NCBI RefSeq assembly: GCF_040448305.1
Contig: NZ_CP148752.1
Span: forward strand, 1,860,001 to 1,924,000
Reading direction: 5' to 3'
Origin: Pseudomonas fluorescens
GTDB taxonomy: Bacteria; Pseudomonadota; Gammaproteobacteria; Pseudomonadales; Pseudomonadaceae
DNA length: 64,000 nucleotides
The notes below the pieces were generated by a model. The model did not search any database. It saw only the letters and a program-made list of their open reading frames with translations, and was not told the DNA's origin. A program made the position numbers and the translations under genes. Position 1 is the first letter of the stretch. Each line of letters starts with the position of its first letter. Positions 34,496-43,562 of this stretch are shown one piece after another.

Positions 34496-36037
34496 TCAGT
34501 GGCTGACGTTGTCGACCGCGATGGCTTCGCCGCTGACATCGGCATAGTGCGGTTGGCGCTTGGCGATGATCAGGTAGAGCATCCCGGCGATGCCGGCACC
34601 AATCAGCCAGGAGAACGGCGACACGCTGTGGAACCCCGGCACCAGGGCCAGGACGATGGCGATCAGGGCGGCGGGAATGAACGCCGCCACGGCGCGCAAA
34701 TTGACCCCGCGGCTGTAGTAATAAGGGCCGTTCGGGTCTTCGCTGTACAACTGCGGGACGTTGACCTGGCCTTTTCGAACCAGCCAGTAGTCGACCATGA
34801 TCACCCCGTACAACGGGCCGAGCAGGGCACCGAGGCCGGACAGGAAATACACGATCACCAGCGGACTGTTGTAGAGGTTCCACGGCAGGATCAGCACGGC
34901 GATGGTCGCGCTGATCAGACCGGCGCGGCGGAAGGTCAGGTACTTGGGCGCCAGGTTGCTGAGCACGAACGCCGGGGCGACGAAGTTGGCCATGATGTTC
35001 ACCGCCACGGTGACGATCAGGAACGCCAGGCAGCCGAGCACCAGGAAGAAGGTGTTGGGGATCGAGGCGATGATTTCGGTCGGGCTTTCGATGATCCGGC
35101 CATTGATCTGAAATTGCGCGCCGCACAGCAGGACCGTGATGCTGGCGAACACCAGGATATTCACCGGCAAGCCCCAGAAATTTCCGACCTTGATGGTCTT
35201 GCGGCACGGCGAAGAGCGGGCGAAGTCGCAGAAGTTGAGGATCAAGGTGCCGTAGATCGCCAGCCACAACGCGCCACCGGCAAAGATGTTGCGCCACATC
35301 TCACCGCCAGTCAGCGGCTCACGGATCGACCAGGCGATGGTCGCATCGGCTTGGGTGTACATCCATGCGGCGAGGGCGGCGACGGTCAGCAGAATCACCG
35401 GGCCCGCAAACGCCTCGTAGCGCCGCACCATCTCCATGCCATAGGCAAGGATCGCCAGTTGCACGAACCAGATCGCGACGAAACACGCCCAGCCCAGGGT
35501 CGACAGGCCGAGGATCGAGTCGTGGTCGTAGTCGGCGAACCCGGGATGGACCGCCGTCAACAACACGCGAAAGACCACGGACGCAAGGTACGTCTGGATA
35601 CCGAACCAGGCGATGGCGATAACGGCGCGGATCAACGCAGGAATCTGCGCACCGTGGATGCCGAAGCTGATCCGGCTGATGACCGGGAAGGGCACCCCGG
35701 TTTTCTGGCCCATGTAGCCAGACAGGTTCATGAAGAAGTAGACCAGTGCCGCGCCGATCCCCAGGGACAACAGGATCTGCCAGCCGCCCAGGCCAAGGGC
35801 ATACAGGCCGATGGCAAACGAGTAGTTGGCAATGTTGTGCACGTCGTTGGTCCACAGGGCAAAGATGCTGTAGCGGCCCCAGCGTCGGCCTTCGGCCTTG
35901 GTCGGTGCCAGGTCCTTGTTGTGCAATCGGGGACTGAGCACCACGGGGGCATGATGCGCCTGATTGTCGGCGGTGTGGGTGGATTGGGAGGAGGGTAGAT
36001 CCAGCGCGATGTTGTTATTGGAGAGACTAGTACGCAT
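34496..36037 (-). CDS. NCS1-family nucleobase/hydantoin:cation symporter
   Basis: 513 aa with about twelve transmembrane helices. Family marks: RWGRYSIFALWTNDVHNIAN at the start of the membrane part, GWQILLSLGIGAALVYFF, and LPWNLYNSPLVIVYFLSGLG, ending with GVIMVDYWLVRKG. It imports a heterocycle (hydantoin, allantoin, uracil or cytosine) with Na+ or H+. Start at MRTSLSNNN because AGGAG lies nine bases upstream. Shares an operon with the racemase; a GntR-type dyad lies about 170 bases upstream. Confidence 0.9.
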   Translation of the reverse strand: MRTSLSNNNIALDLPSSQSTHTADNQAHHAPVVLSPRLHNKDLAPTKAEGRRWGRYSIFALWTNDVHNIANYSFAIGLYALGLGGWQILLSLGIGAALVYFFMNLSGYMGQKTGVPFPVISRISFGIHGAQIPALIRAVIAIAWFGIQTYLASVVFRVLLTAVHPGFADYDHDSILGLSTLGWACFVAIWFVQLAILAYGMEMVRRYEAFAGPVILLTVAALAAWMYTQADATIAWSIREPLTGGEMWRNIFAGGALWLAIYGTLILNFCDFARSSPCRKTIKVGNFWGLPVNILVFASITVLLCGAQFQINGRIIESPTEIIASIPNTFFLVLGCLAFLIVTVAVNIMANFVAPAFVLSNLAPKYLTFRRAGLISATIAVLILPWNLYNSPLVIVYFLSGLGALLGPLYGVIMVDYWLVRKGQVNVPQLYSEDPNGPYYYSRGVNLRAVAAFIPAALIAIVLALVPGFHSVSPFSWLIGAGIAGMLYLIIAKRQPHYADVSGEAIAVDNVSH

Positions 36038-36204
36038 TCCGGCAGGCTCCTGATGCTCGACGCCGCGATGACTGTGCATGAGCGTTGGCTCGACAAATCT
36101 TCGTCGCGGGTGGCGAATATCATTGGTTACGGGGCATCTGCAGCCTGTACGGGATAGGGCGCTTCAGGCTTGCGGATCTAAAGTGTGTGTATGTTTTGAT
36201 TTGA

Positions 36205-36227
36205 TTGTATACAAAACATGTATGCAC
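36205..36227. promoter_or_regulatory. GntR-type operator upstream of the NCS1 transporter
   Basis: Palindrome TTGTATACAA (36205-36214) followed by the related half CATGTATGCA, the AT-rich TGTATACA core favoured by FadR/GntR-subfamily regulators. No regulator gene is adjacent. Confidence 0.5.
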
Positions 36228-36237
36228 TTAAGCCAGA

Positions 36238-36487
36238 TCCATGCCAGTCGCGATTCTATAAAAACCAGCGCTCATTTCGTTTTGTTATCGATAACGAATA
36301 ACTGACTGAAAAATAGAAAATTTAAATTGACCGATTGAACAGGTATTTATTTTTTTAGAGGGGATGCAGGCGAGGTGATGGGAAAAGAGATGTAACTTTC
36401 TGGGGCGCTGAAACTAAAAGTGCACACACAAATGGCACCGATGGTGACATTCGTGTGTACACATTTTATCAGGCCAGCACAGAGCAA
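36238..36487. other. Intergenic stretch with inverted GTGYACACAC repeats
   Basis: AT-rich, non-coding. GTGCACACAC at 36420-36429 and GTGTGTACAC at 36453-36462 face each other across 23 bases, with one mismatch. Possible second operator; otherwise nothing seen. Confidence 0.4.
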
Positions 36488-36578
36488 ATGTGGGAGCGGG
36501 CTTGCTCGCGAAGGCGTCGTGTCAGTCGACGTATTTACTGACTGATACACCGCCTTCGCGAGCAAGCCCGCTCCCACA
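36488..36578. repeat. REP doublet 5
   Basis: ATGTGGGAGCGGGCTTGCTC and its complement, downstream of cysH. Confidence 0.9.
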
Positions 36579-36601
36579 GGGGGGATTTCACAAGGCTGGG
36601 A

Positions 36602-37342
36602 TCAACCTTTCGACTTACTGATGATATTCCCCGCATGCAGCCCACATTCCTTCTGCGTCGCTTCTTCCCACCACCAGCGGCCTTCGCGCTCGTGCTGGTT
36701 CGGCAGTACCGGGCGGGTGCAAGGCTCGCAGCCGATGCTGATGAAGCCGCGTTCGTGCAGGCTGTTGTACGGCAGTTCCAGCATGCGGATGTAGCCCCAG
36801 ATCTCTTCGCTGGTCATTTGTGCCAGCGGGTTGAACTTGTACAAGGTGCGTTCCGGGGTGGAGAACGCGGTGTCGATTTCCATCACCGCGACGGCGCTGC
36901 GGGTGCCGGGGCTCTGGTCCCGGCGCTGGCCGGTGGCCCAGGCTTTCACGCCGGACAGCTTGCGGCGCAGCGGTTCGATCTTGCGGATGCCGCAGCATTC
37001 GCCATGACCGTCCTTGTAGAAACTGAACAGGCCTTTTTCCTTCACGAACGGTTCGAGTCTGGTGTGGTCCGGCGACACCAGTTCGATGTCGATCTTGTAG
37101 TGCTCGCGCACCTGATCGATGAAGCGGTAGGTCTCGGGGTGCAGGCGGCCGGTGTCGAGGCTGAACACCTTGACGTTCTTGTTCAGCTTCCAGGCCATGT
37201 CCACCAGCACCACATCCTCGGCGCCGCTGAAAGATATCCACAGGTCATCGCCGAACTCGGCAAAAGCGAGTTTCAGAATGTCCTGGGCGGATTTGTTGGC
37301 ATAGGTCGTGGCGAGTTCCACGACGTCGAACGTTGGGCTCAT
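36602..37342 (-). CDS. cysH: Assimilatory adenylyl-sulfate (APS) reductase
   Basis: 246 aa. The reductase core is SFSGAEDVVLVDMAWKL (P-loop-like) and LDTGRLHPETYRF. It has the paired cysteines of the [4Fe-4S] type: ECCGIRK and CEPCTRP, and the C-terminal ECGLH nucleophile. The CC...CXXC signature identifies an APS rather than PAPS reductase. It reduces APS to sulfite with thioredoxin in cysteine synthesis. AGGAAG lies upstream. Upstream of divergent thrH, as in P. aeruginosa. Confidence 0.95.
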   Translation of the reverse strand: MSPTFDVVELATTYANKSAQDILKLAFAEFGDDLWISFSGAEDVVLVDMAWKLNKNVKVFSLDTGRLHPETYRFIDQVREHYKIDIELVSPDHTRLEPFVKEKGLFSFYKDGHGECCGIRKIEPLRRKLSGVKAWATGQRRDQSPGTRSAVAVMEIDTAFSTPERTLYKFNPLAQMTSEEIWGYIRMLELPYNSLHERGFISIGCEPCTRPVLPNQHEREGRWWWEEATQKECGLHAGNIISKSKG

Positions 37343-37515
37343 CAGGGCGGCTTCCTACAGGTCGGTGGCGCTGGGCGCTCTATATGGGGTCGATGGTAAC
37401 AAAAAGCTGCACGGGCCGGGGCATCCTCTGCGTTGCGCAGGCAGGCCTGAGTCGCTAGAGTTCGGCAGTCTTTTTGCTCGCTCGACTCAATAATCAATAC
37501 AAATGGGAGTGTCTT

Positions 37516-38133
37516 GTGGAAATTGCCTGTCTGGATCTTGAAGGTGTGCTGGTTCCGGAAATCTGGATCGCCTTCGCCGAAAAAACCGGGATCGAATCCC
37601 TCAGGGCCACCACCCGGGACATTCCCGACTACGACGTGCTGATGAAGCAGCGCCTGCGGATTCTCGACGAGCACGGCCTGAAGCTCTCCGACATTCAGGA
37701 AGTGATCGCCACGCTCAAGCCGCTGGACGGCGCCATCGAGTTCGTCGACTGGTTGCGCGAGCGCTTCCAGGTGGTGATTCTGTCGGACACCTTCTATGAG
37801 TTCTCCCAGCCGCTGATGCGCCAGCTGGGCTTCCCGACGTTGCTCTGCCATCGTCTGATTACTGACGACAGCGGGCGAGTCACTGACTATCAACTGCGTC
37901 AGAAAGACCCCAAGCGTCAGTCGGTCCTGGCCTTCAAGAGCCTCTACTACCGGGTGATCGCGGCGGGGGATTCCTACAACGACACCACGATGCTGGGCGA
38001 GGCCGATGCCGGGATTCTGTTCCATGCGCCGGACAACGTGATTGCGCAGTTCCCGCAGTTCCCGGCGGTGCATACGTTTGAAGCGTTGAAGCAGGAGTTC
38101 ATCAAGGCTTCGAACCGGACTCTGAGTGTGTAG
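37516..38133 (+). CDS. thrH: Phosphoserine phosphatase / homoserine phosphotransferase ThrH
   Basis: 205 aa with GTG start (VEIACLDLEGVLVPEIW); the frame is open upstream but the known family begins here. HAD motif I is DLEGVL (one Asp plus Glu, typical of ThrH), motif II VVILSDTFYEF, motif III Lys in DPKRQSV, and motif IV GDSYNDTTML. It hydrolyses phosphoserine and can phosphorylate homoserine. Same order as in P. aeruginosa (cysH, thrH, pabB). Confidence 0.95.
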   Translation: MEIACLDLEGVLVPEIWIAFAEKTGIESLRATTRDIPDYDVLMKQRLRILDEHGLKLSDIQEVIATLKPLDGAIEFVDWLRERFQVVILSDTFYEFSQPLMRQLGFPTLLCHRLITDDSGRVTDYQLRQKDPKRQSVLAFKSLYYRVIAAGDSYNDTTMLGEADAGILFHAPDNVIAQFPQFPAVHTFEALKQEFIKASNRTLSV

Positions 38134-38149
38134 TCGTCTGATCTGACGC

Positions 38150-38210
38150 CTTCGCGGGCAAGCCCGCTCCCACAGGGTTCGGTGATCACCTGTGGGAGCG
38201 GGCTTGCTCC
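38150..38210. repeat. REP doublet 6
   Basis: CGCGGGCAAGCCCGCTCCCAC and complement close together. The right arm runs on into GGCGGCGATCCGAC, also found in the variant REPs at 52933 and 56439. Confidence 0.85.
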
Positions 38211-38232
38211 GGGCGGCGATCCGACGAAGCTT

Positions 38233-39576
38233 TTAAAGGTTTTGCAGTGTGTCGAGCAACACCTTCACCTTGGTAATCGATTCCTGATACTCAGCCTGCC
38301 ACTCCGAGTCCGCAACAATCCCGCCACCGCCCCAGCAACACACCTGCCCGTCCTTGACCAGCAAACTACGGATGGCGATGGAGCTGTCCATCTCGCCCCG
38401 CACATCGAGATACAACAATGAACCGCAATACAGTCCGCGTCGGGTCGGCTCCAGCTCGTCGATGATCTGCATGGCGCGAATCTTTGGCGCGCCGGTAATC
38501 GAGCCTCCCGGGAAGCTGCCGGCGATCAGGTCCAGGGCGTCGCGCTCATCCGCCAGTTCACCGGTGACGCTGCTCACCAGGTGGTGCACGTTCGGATAGC
38601 TTTCCAGGCTGAACAATTCCGGCACCCGTACTGAACCTGTACGGCAGGTACGACCGAGGTCATTGCGCAGCAGGTCGACGATCATCAGGTTTTCCGCCCG
38701 GTCCTTGGGGCTGGCCAGCAATTCGGCGGCGTTCGCGGCGTCTTGCTCAGGCGTCAGGCCCCGCGGGCGAGTGCCCTTGATCGGGCGGGTTTCCACATGG
38801 CCCTGGCTGATTTTGACGAAGCGTTCCGGCGACAGGCTGAGTACGGCATTGCCATCAGGCAAGCTCTGGAAACCGGAAAAAGGCGTTGGGCACGCTGCGC
38901 GCAGTGCGCAGTAAGCGGCCCACGGGTCACCCTGGCAGGGTGCGCGAAACCGTTGGGCGAAATTGACCTGATAACAGTCGCCGGCCTGAATGTACTGCTG
39001 GATGCGCTCGATGGCCTGTTGATACTCGTCTGCGCTCAAGTCGGCAGTCATCGGGGTGAGCAGTTTGAAGGGCGCGAGCACTTCCGGGGCAGGCTGGCTG
39101 AACAATTCGATCAGGCGCTGACGCTCGCTGTCGGGCAGGGTCGGGTGGAACACCAATTGACTGGTCAGCGAAAGGTGATCGCTGATCAATGCCCAGCTGT
39201 ACAAGCCGAAACGCGCGTCAGGCAGTTGCAGGTCGTCATGGGCCTGGCTCGGCAGGCGCTCCAGGTGTCGGCCGAAGTCGTAACTCAGGTAGCCGATCAA
39301 TCCACCGGCAAACGGTAACTCATAAGGTGTCGGCAGACTGGCTTCGCCCAGGCGTGTCAGGTTGTCGCGCAGGCGTTGCAGGAAAGCGTCGCCACTTTCA
39401 TCGGGCGATACCGTCAGTTGTTCCAGCGGCCAGGCGCTGAGCAGGTCATAGCGACCGCGGTCGGCGCTGGGGCGGCCACTGTCGAGCAGGATGGCGCCGG
39501 GAGCATGGCGAATCGCCGCGAAATATTCGGCGGGGTTGGCGCGATAGGGCAGCGGGTGTACGGAGCAGGTCAACAT
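38233..39576 (-). CDS. pabB: Aminodeoxychorismate synthase component I
   Basis: 447 aa. Anthranilate-synthase N-terminal domain (YRANPAEYFAAIRHAPGAILLD) and the chorismate-binding C-domain with the hallmark KGTRPRG, RAENLMIVDLLRNDLGR, GSFPGGSITGAPKIRAMQII and GGGIVADS. With PabA it aminates chorismate to 4-amino-4-deoxychorismate for folate. It sits next to thrH in the standard Pseudomonas order. Confidence 0.95.
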   Translation of the reverse strand: MLTCSVHPLPYRANPAEYFAAIRHAPGAILLDSGRPSADRGRYDLLSAWPLEQLTVSPDESGDAFLQRLRDNLTRLGEASLPTPYELPFAGGLIGYLSYDFGRHLERLPSQAHDDLQLPDARFGLYSWALISDHLSLTSQLVFHPTLPDSERQRLIELFSQPAPEVLAPFKLLTPMTADLSADEYQQAIERIQQYIQAGDCYQVNFAQRFRAPCQGDPWAAYCALRAACPTPFSGFQSLPDGNAVLSLSPERFVKISQGHVETRPIKGTRPRGLTPEQDAANAAELLASPKDRAENLMIVDLLRNDLGRTCRTGSVRVPELFSLESYPNVHHLVSSVTGELADERDALDLIAGSFPGGSITGAPKIRAMQIIDELEPTRRGLYCGSLLYLDVRGEMDSSIAIRSLLVKDGQVCCWGGGGIVADSEWQAEYQESITKVKVLLDTLQNL

Positions 39577-39783
39577 GGGCGGGGGAAGTCAGCCATTGAG
39601 GCGGGGTGGCGATTGTAGTCCCCTCGGGGAATTGCTCCTAGAGGGGATGTCGGGGATTGGCAGGTTGGAGGCAGGCATGAGTGCTGTGCAATCTGTCAGA
39701 TGGTCTTCGCGAGCAGGCTGAACTGGCCTAATAATTCCGGACACCTCTTAAGGGCGATATGATTTCGCCAACTTGGAGGTTCC

Positions 39784-40089
39784 ATGAACGAAAGAAAGGT
39801 CTATACCCGCGAGTTCAAGCTGCATGCTGCCAGCATGGTGCTTGATGATAACTGCCCGGTTCCAGAAGTGTGTGCATCGCTGGATATCGGCCCTACCGCT
39901 TTACGGCGTTGGGTCGATCAGGTTCGCAAGGAACGCGAGGGACAGCCAGTCAAAGGCACCAAGGCGATTACCGAAGATCAGCGCCAGATCCAGGAACTAA
40001 AGGCCAAGATCAAACGCATGGAAATGGAAGCCGAGATCTTAAAAAAGGCTACCGCTCTCTTGATGTCGGATCCCGATCGTTTTCGATGA
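39784..40089 (+). CDS. IS3-family transposase OrfA
   Basis: 101 aa. N-terminal helix-turn-helix (TREFKLHAASMVLDDNCPVP and ALRRWVDQVRKERE), then a leucine-zipper helix ending ILKKATALLMSD, typical of IS3 OrfA. A slippery heptamer A-AAA-AAG at 40041-40047, exactly in the ILKK codons, permits a -1 shift to make the OrfAB transposase. Preceded by ACTTGGAGG-type ribosome site. Confidence 0.93.
   Translation: MNERKVYTREFKLHAASMVLDDNCPVPEVCASLDIGPTALRRWVDQVRKEREGQPVKGTKAITEDQRQIQELKAKIKRMEMEAEILKKATALLMSDPDRFR
40041..40047 (+). other. Programmed -1 frameshift signal A_AAA_AAG
   Basis: Slippery heptamer in the orfA frame (TTA AAA AAG); shifting -1 moves ribosomes into the orfB frame and creates the transposase fusion. 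Confidence 0.85.
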
Positions 40090-40922
40090 TTGCGGAACTA
40101 AGAGAGTCATTCCCGACTGCCATTGTGTGTCGTGTTTTCGATGTGAAGCGCAGCAGCTTTTATGAGTGGCTTCAGCGGCGAGCCAAACCGCGGATCAGAC
40201 GCGAAGACCTCAAGTTGAAAGTGGTTGAACTGCACAGCGAAAGCCGGGAAGCCATGGGTTCCAGAATGATCAGCAAGAACCTGAAGTCCCAAAACATCGC
40301 GATCGGAAGAGGCCTTGTCAGGGCGCTAATGAGGGAGGCCAACATTGTCAGTAAACAACGCCAGCCTCACCCATTCAGATCCAAAGGCGTTGAAGCATTT
40401 GTCGCGCCCAATCGACTCAAGCGCAATTTTAAGCCGACTGCAGTTGATCAGGTCTGGTGTGGCGACGTTACCAGCTTGATGGTGGGCGAGCGCTGGGTTC
40501 ATCTGGCCATCGTGATCGATTTGTTTGCTCGCCGCGTCATTGGCTGGGCGTTTTCGCTGGTCAATGACGCCAACTTGGTCAGCAAGGTGCTACGCATGGC
40601 GACAGAGGTGCGAGCGTGTCCTCCTGGACTGATGTTCCATTCAGATCAGGGCTGTCAGTACACCAGTCGCAAGTTTCAAGAAGAACTGAAGCGTCATGGC
40701 ATTTTGCAAAGCATGAATCATCGCGGGCAGTGCTGGGACAATGCTCCAACGGAGCGTTTTTTCGGCACGCTGAAATCAGAATGGGTGCCTCGTAGTGGCT
40801 ACAGCAAGATCGAGGAAGCAAAAACCGATATGGTGCGTTTCTTCCTGTACTACAACCGCACCAGGCTCCACAGCTACAACAACTACCTGTCGCCAATAGC
40901 CATGGAGCAAAAAGCGGCATAA
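40086..40922 (+). CDS. IS3-family transposase OrfB (integrase catalytic domain)
   Basis: 278 aa if started at the ATG 40086; normally made as OrfAB after the upstream frameshift (open in this frame from 39870). HTH_21 region (EAMGSRMISKNLKSQNIAIG) and DDE integrase core: first Asp in VWCGDVTSLMVG, second in MFHSDQGCQYTS, Glu in NAPTERFFGTLKSE. All three catalytic residues are intact, so the element should be able to move. Confidence 0.93.
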   Translation: MIAELRESFPTAIVCRVFDVKRSSFYEWLQRRAKPRIRREDLKLKVVELHSESREAMGSRMISKNLKSQNIAIGRGLVRALMREANIVSKQRQPHPFRSKGVEAFVAPNRLKRNFKPTAVDQVWCGDVTSLMVGERWVHLAIVIDLFARRVIGWAFSLVNDANLVSKVLRMATEVRACPPGLMFHSDQGCQYTSRKFQEELKRHGILQSMNHRGQCWDNAPTERFFGTLKSEWVPRSGYSKIEEAKTDMVRFFLYYNRTRLHSYNNYLSPIAMEQKAA

Positions 40923-41035
40923 ACACCGTAACCGGTGTCCGGGATTACTTGACCAGTTCAGGCTCGCTCCCACAAAAACGGCGCTGAACCCTGTGGGAGC
41001 GAGCCTGCTCGCGAAAGAGGCGACTCGGTTCTGGA

Positions 41036-42022
41036 TCAAATCTCAACCGCAGGAATATGCCCAAACATCTCCTGCACAAACGCCACGCGCTCTTCGACCG
41101 TTTCGGTCACGCCATGAGCCTTGAGGTCTTCCAGCCGCGCCTCGACCGCATGAGTACGCAACGTCAGGCCGCAGTCATTGGCAATCTGGATATTCAGCCC
41201 CGGCCGGGCGTTGAGTTCCAGGATCAGCGGGCCTTTTTCCTGGTCCAGGACCATGTCGACACCGATGTAGCCCAAGCCGCACAACTCATGACAGCCAGCG
41301 GCGAGTTTCATGAAACCGTCCCAGTAGGGCAGTTGCACGCCATCCACTGCATTCGTGGTGTCCGGGTGTTTGTTGATGATGTTGTTCATCCAGGTGCCGC
41401 GCAGGGTCAGGCCGGTGGCCAGGTCCACGCCGACACCGATGGCGCCCTGGTGCAGGTTGGCCTTGCCATTGGACTGGCGCGTCGGCAGGCGCAACATGGC
41501 CATCACCGGGTAACCCATCAAAACAATGATGCGAATGTCCGGCACGCCTTCATAGCTGATGCTCTTGAAGATCTGGTCCGGAATCACCCGGTATTCGATT
41601 AGCGCCCGGTCGCGGTGACCGCCCAGAGAGTACAGGCCGGTCAGGATGCTGGAAACCTGGTGCTCGATTTCCTCATGGCTGATGATCCGGCCGGACACCG
41701 TGCGGTAACGCCCTTCAAAGCGGTCGGCGATCACCAGGATGCCATCACCGCCAGCGCCCTGGGCAGGTTTGATCACGAAGTCACTGCGTGCGCCAATGAT
41801 CTCTTCGAGATTGTCGATTTCCTTCTCGGTGGAGATCACGCCATACAACTCGGGCACATGGATGCCGGCGGCAATGGCGCGTTCCTTAGTGATGATCTTG
41901 TCATCGACGATCGGGTACAGGCTGCGCTTGTTGTACTTGAGCACGTAGTCTGCGTTGCGCCGATTGATCCCCATGATGCCCCGGGCTTCCAGGGCCTTCC
42001 AGGTCTTCCAGTAGCCGAACAT
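41036..42022 (-). CDS. ATP-grasp ligase, alpha-L-glutamate ligase-like
   Basis: 328 aa. An RimK-like ATP-grasp fold: nucleotide-binding FVIKPAQGAGGDGILVI, and the metal-binding end VDMVLDQEKGPLILELNARPG. It is annotated generally as alpha-L-glutamate ligase-like because of resemblance to RimK, which adds glutamates to protein S6. The start ATG overlaps the stop of the 7-TM gene upstream (TGATG), so they are co-translated. Third gene of an operon with a retropepsin-like protease and an inactive transglutaminase. The acceptor peptide is unknown. Confidence 0.88.
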   Translation of the reverse strand: MFGYWKTWKALEARGIMGINRRNADYVLKYNKRSLYPIVDDKIITKERAIAAGIHVPELYGVISTEKEIDNLEEIIGARSDFVIKPAQGAGGDGILVIADRFEGRYRTVSGRIISHEEIEHQVSSILTGLYSLGGHRDRALIEYRVIPDQIFKSISYEGVPDIRIIVLMGYPVMAMLRLPTRQSNGKANLHQGAIGVGVDLATGLTLRGTWMNNIINKHPDTTNAVDGVQLPYWDGFMKLAAGCHELCGLGYIGVDMVLDQEKGPLILELNARPGLNIQIANDCGLTLRTHAVEARLEDLKAHGVTETVEERVAFVQEMFGHIPAVEI

Positions 42023-43557
42023 CAGGCGTCAGCCTTCTTCAGGAAGGCCTTGAAACGCACCAGCTCGGTCAGGCGGTAACCGCGATAACGACCCATGGCC
42101 AGCATGAAGCCCACCAGGATCAGCAGGATCGCCGGGAAAGTGAACACGAAGTACACCAGTTCCGGCACGGTCATGATCAGGTGTGCCAGGGACGCGGCGA
42201 ACAGCGTGCCGATGGCCACTTTCATGGCATGGCCACCGCCGCGTTCTTCCCAGGTGATCGACAGGCGTTCGATGGTCATGGTCAGGATCACCATCGGGAA
42301 CAGCGCCACCGACAAGCCGCGTTCCAGGCCGAGTTTATGGCTGAGCAGGCTGATGGCCGCAATCAGCACCACCACGAACGTCAGTACCACCGACAGCCTC
42401 GGCAGCATTTGCAGTTTCAGGTGTTCGAGATAGGAGCGCAGCGACAGGCCGAGCGTCGTGATGATGGTAAACAGCACGATACCGAAACCGAGCTGGGTTT
42501 CGCGGAAGGCCAGGGCGATCAGTACCGGGGTGAAGGTGCCCAGGGTCTGGATGCCGATCAGGTTGCGCAGGATCAGGATCACCAACACGCCGATCGGGAT
42601 CATCACCATGATCATGAAGGTCTGCTGGGTTTGCAGCGGCAGGCCGTACAACGAATATTCGAGGAAGTTGGCGTCGGTGTTTTCATCGGTCAGCTTGGCC
42701 AGGCGAATGGCGTTCATTTCGCTGTTGTTCAGGCTGAAGGTCACGTTGGCTTTCTTGCCGCCATCGACGGTGATCAGGTTTTCATCGCCGCTCCACCACA
42801 GCAGGCGGTCGGTCGGCAGGCCCTGTTCACCGGATTCCGGGTTGAAGTACAGCCAGTCGGTGCCATTGAAACTGCGCAGCCACAGTTCCGGTATTTGCGG
42901 CTGGTCGGCCACCAGGCGGATGGTGTGGACCTTCTCGATCGGTACGTGGGCGATGGACAACAGCAACTCGACGATTTTCGCCTTGTGCGCCGCGGATGGA
43001 TCACCGGCCAGCAGCAGTTTCACGTTGTCGTCGTTGAGGTTGTTGACCCGCTTGATGGCTTCGCCGACGAAGGTTTCGACGTCGGCCGAGTGTTGGCGAA
43101 TCGGTGCGAGCAGGGCTTCGGCGGCGATTTTTTCCGGGCCTTCGATAGTCATGCTGTCGCGAAAGGTCGGGCCTTTGATCTTGGCTTTCTCGCCGGAATA
43201 ACGCTTGGTCAGCACCAGGCGGTAATACAGCGTCTGATTGCCTTTGGCCCGGCGTGCCGACCAGGTGACCTTGCGGTTGCCATCGACCCGGTTCACGGCC
43301 ACGCCGTAGTTGTTGGAGATGAAGCTCTCGTTGAGGCTGACGAAGTCGCGGCTCAGCGGCGGCACGAACATCTGGATCTTGACCGGGTCCTTGGCACTGG
43401 CGACGAACTCGACCTTGGCGTCGATGTTCCACAGGTCGTCGGTGGCGTCTTCGGTCACCGGGATGCCCAGTACGAAGATCTGATAGGCCGTAACTGAAAT
43501 GCCCAGCACCACCAGGATGGCGATCAGCAGTTTCAGGTGAAGGGTAAGAGAGCGCAT
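42022..43557 (-). CDS. Inactive transglutaminase fused to seven transmembrane helices
   Basis: 511 aa. An N-terminal membrane anchor, then a periplasmic domain of about 220 residues with the transglutaminase-like stretch PQIPELWLRSFNGTDWLYFN but without the catalytic Cys, then seven membrane helices (VMIPIGVLVILILRNLIG and others) to residue 500. This fusion family always travels with the two neighbouring genes. It may bind, not cut, its peptide ligand and pass a signal or substrate across the inner membrane; that is inference. The preceding gene ends five bases before this start. Confidence 0.88.
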   Translation of the reverse strand: MRSLTLHLKLLIAILVVLGISVTAYQIFVLGIPVTEDATDDLWNIDAKVEFVASAKDPVKIQMFVPPLSRDFVSLNESFISNNYGVAVNRVDGNRKVTWSARRAKGNQTLYYRLVLTKRYSGEKAKIKGPTFRDSMTIEGPEKIAAEALLAPIRQHSADVETFVGEAIKRVNNLNDDNVKLLLAGDPSAAHKAKIVELLLSIAHVPIEKVHTIRLVADQPQIPELWLRSFNGTDWLYFNPESGEQGLPTDRLLWWSGDENLITVDGGKKANVTFSLNNSEMNAIRLAKLTDENTDANFLEYSLYGLPLQTQQTFMIMVMIPIGVLVILILRNLIGIQTLGTFTPVLIALAFRETQLGFGIVLFTIITTLGLSLRSYLEHLKLQMLPRLSVVLTFVVVLIAAISLLSHKLGLERGLSVALFPMVILTMTIERLSITWEERGGGHAMKVAIGTLFAASLAHLIMTVPELVYFVFTFPAILLILVGFMLAMGRYRGYRLTELVRFKAFLKKADA

Positions 43558-43562
43558 TTGAA

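Larger units (their letters stand above)
39719..40961 (+). mobile_element. IS3-family insertion sequence, complete
   Basis: 1243 bp with ends TGAACTGG...CCAGTTCA; terminal inverted repeats match at 22 of 26 positions (left GAACTGGCCTAATAATTCCG, right complement GAACTGGTCAAGTAATCCCG, both continuing GACACC). Flanked by the 3-bp direct repeat GGC (39716-39718 and 40962-40964). It interrupts a REP arm (GCGAGCAGGC | CTCGCTCCCAC restored if removed). Contains orfA and orfB with a programmed frameshift. Confidence 0.92.
39705..41015. repeat. REP doublet 7, split by the IS
   Basis: Left arm half at 39705-39718, its continuation at 40962-40976 after the IS, and the intact complementary arm at 40991-41015. 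Confidence 0.85.
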
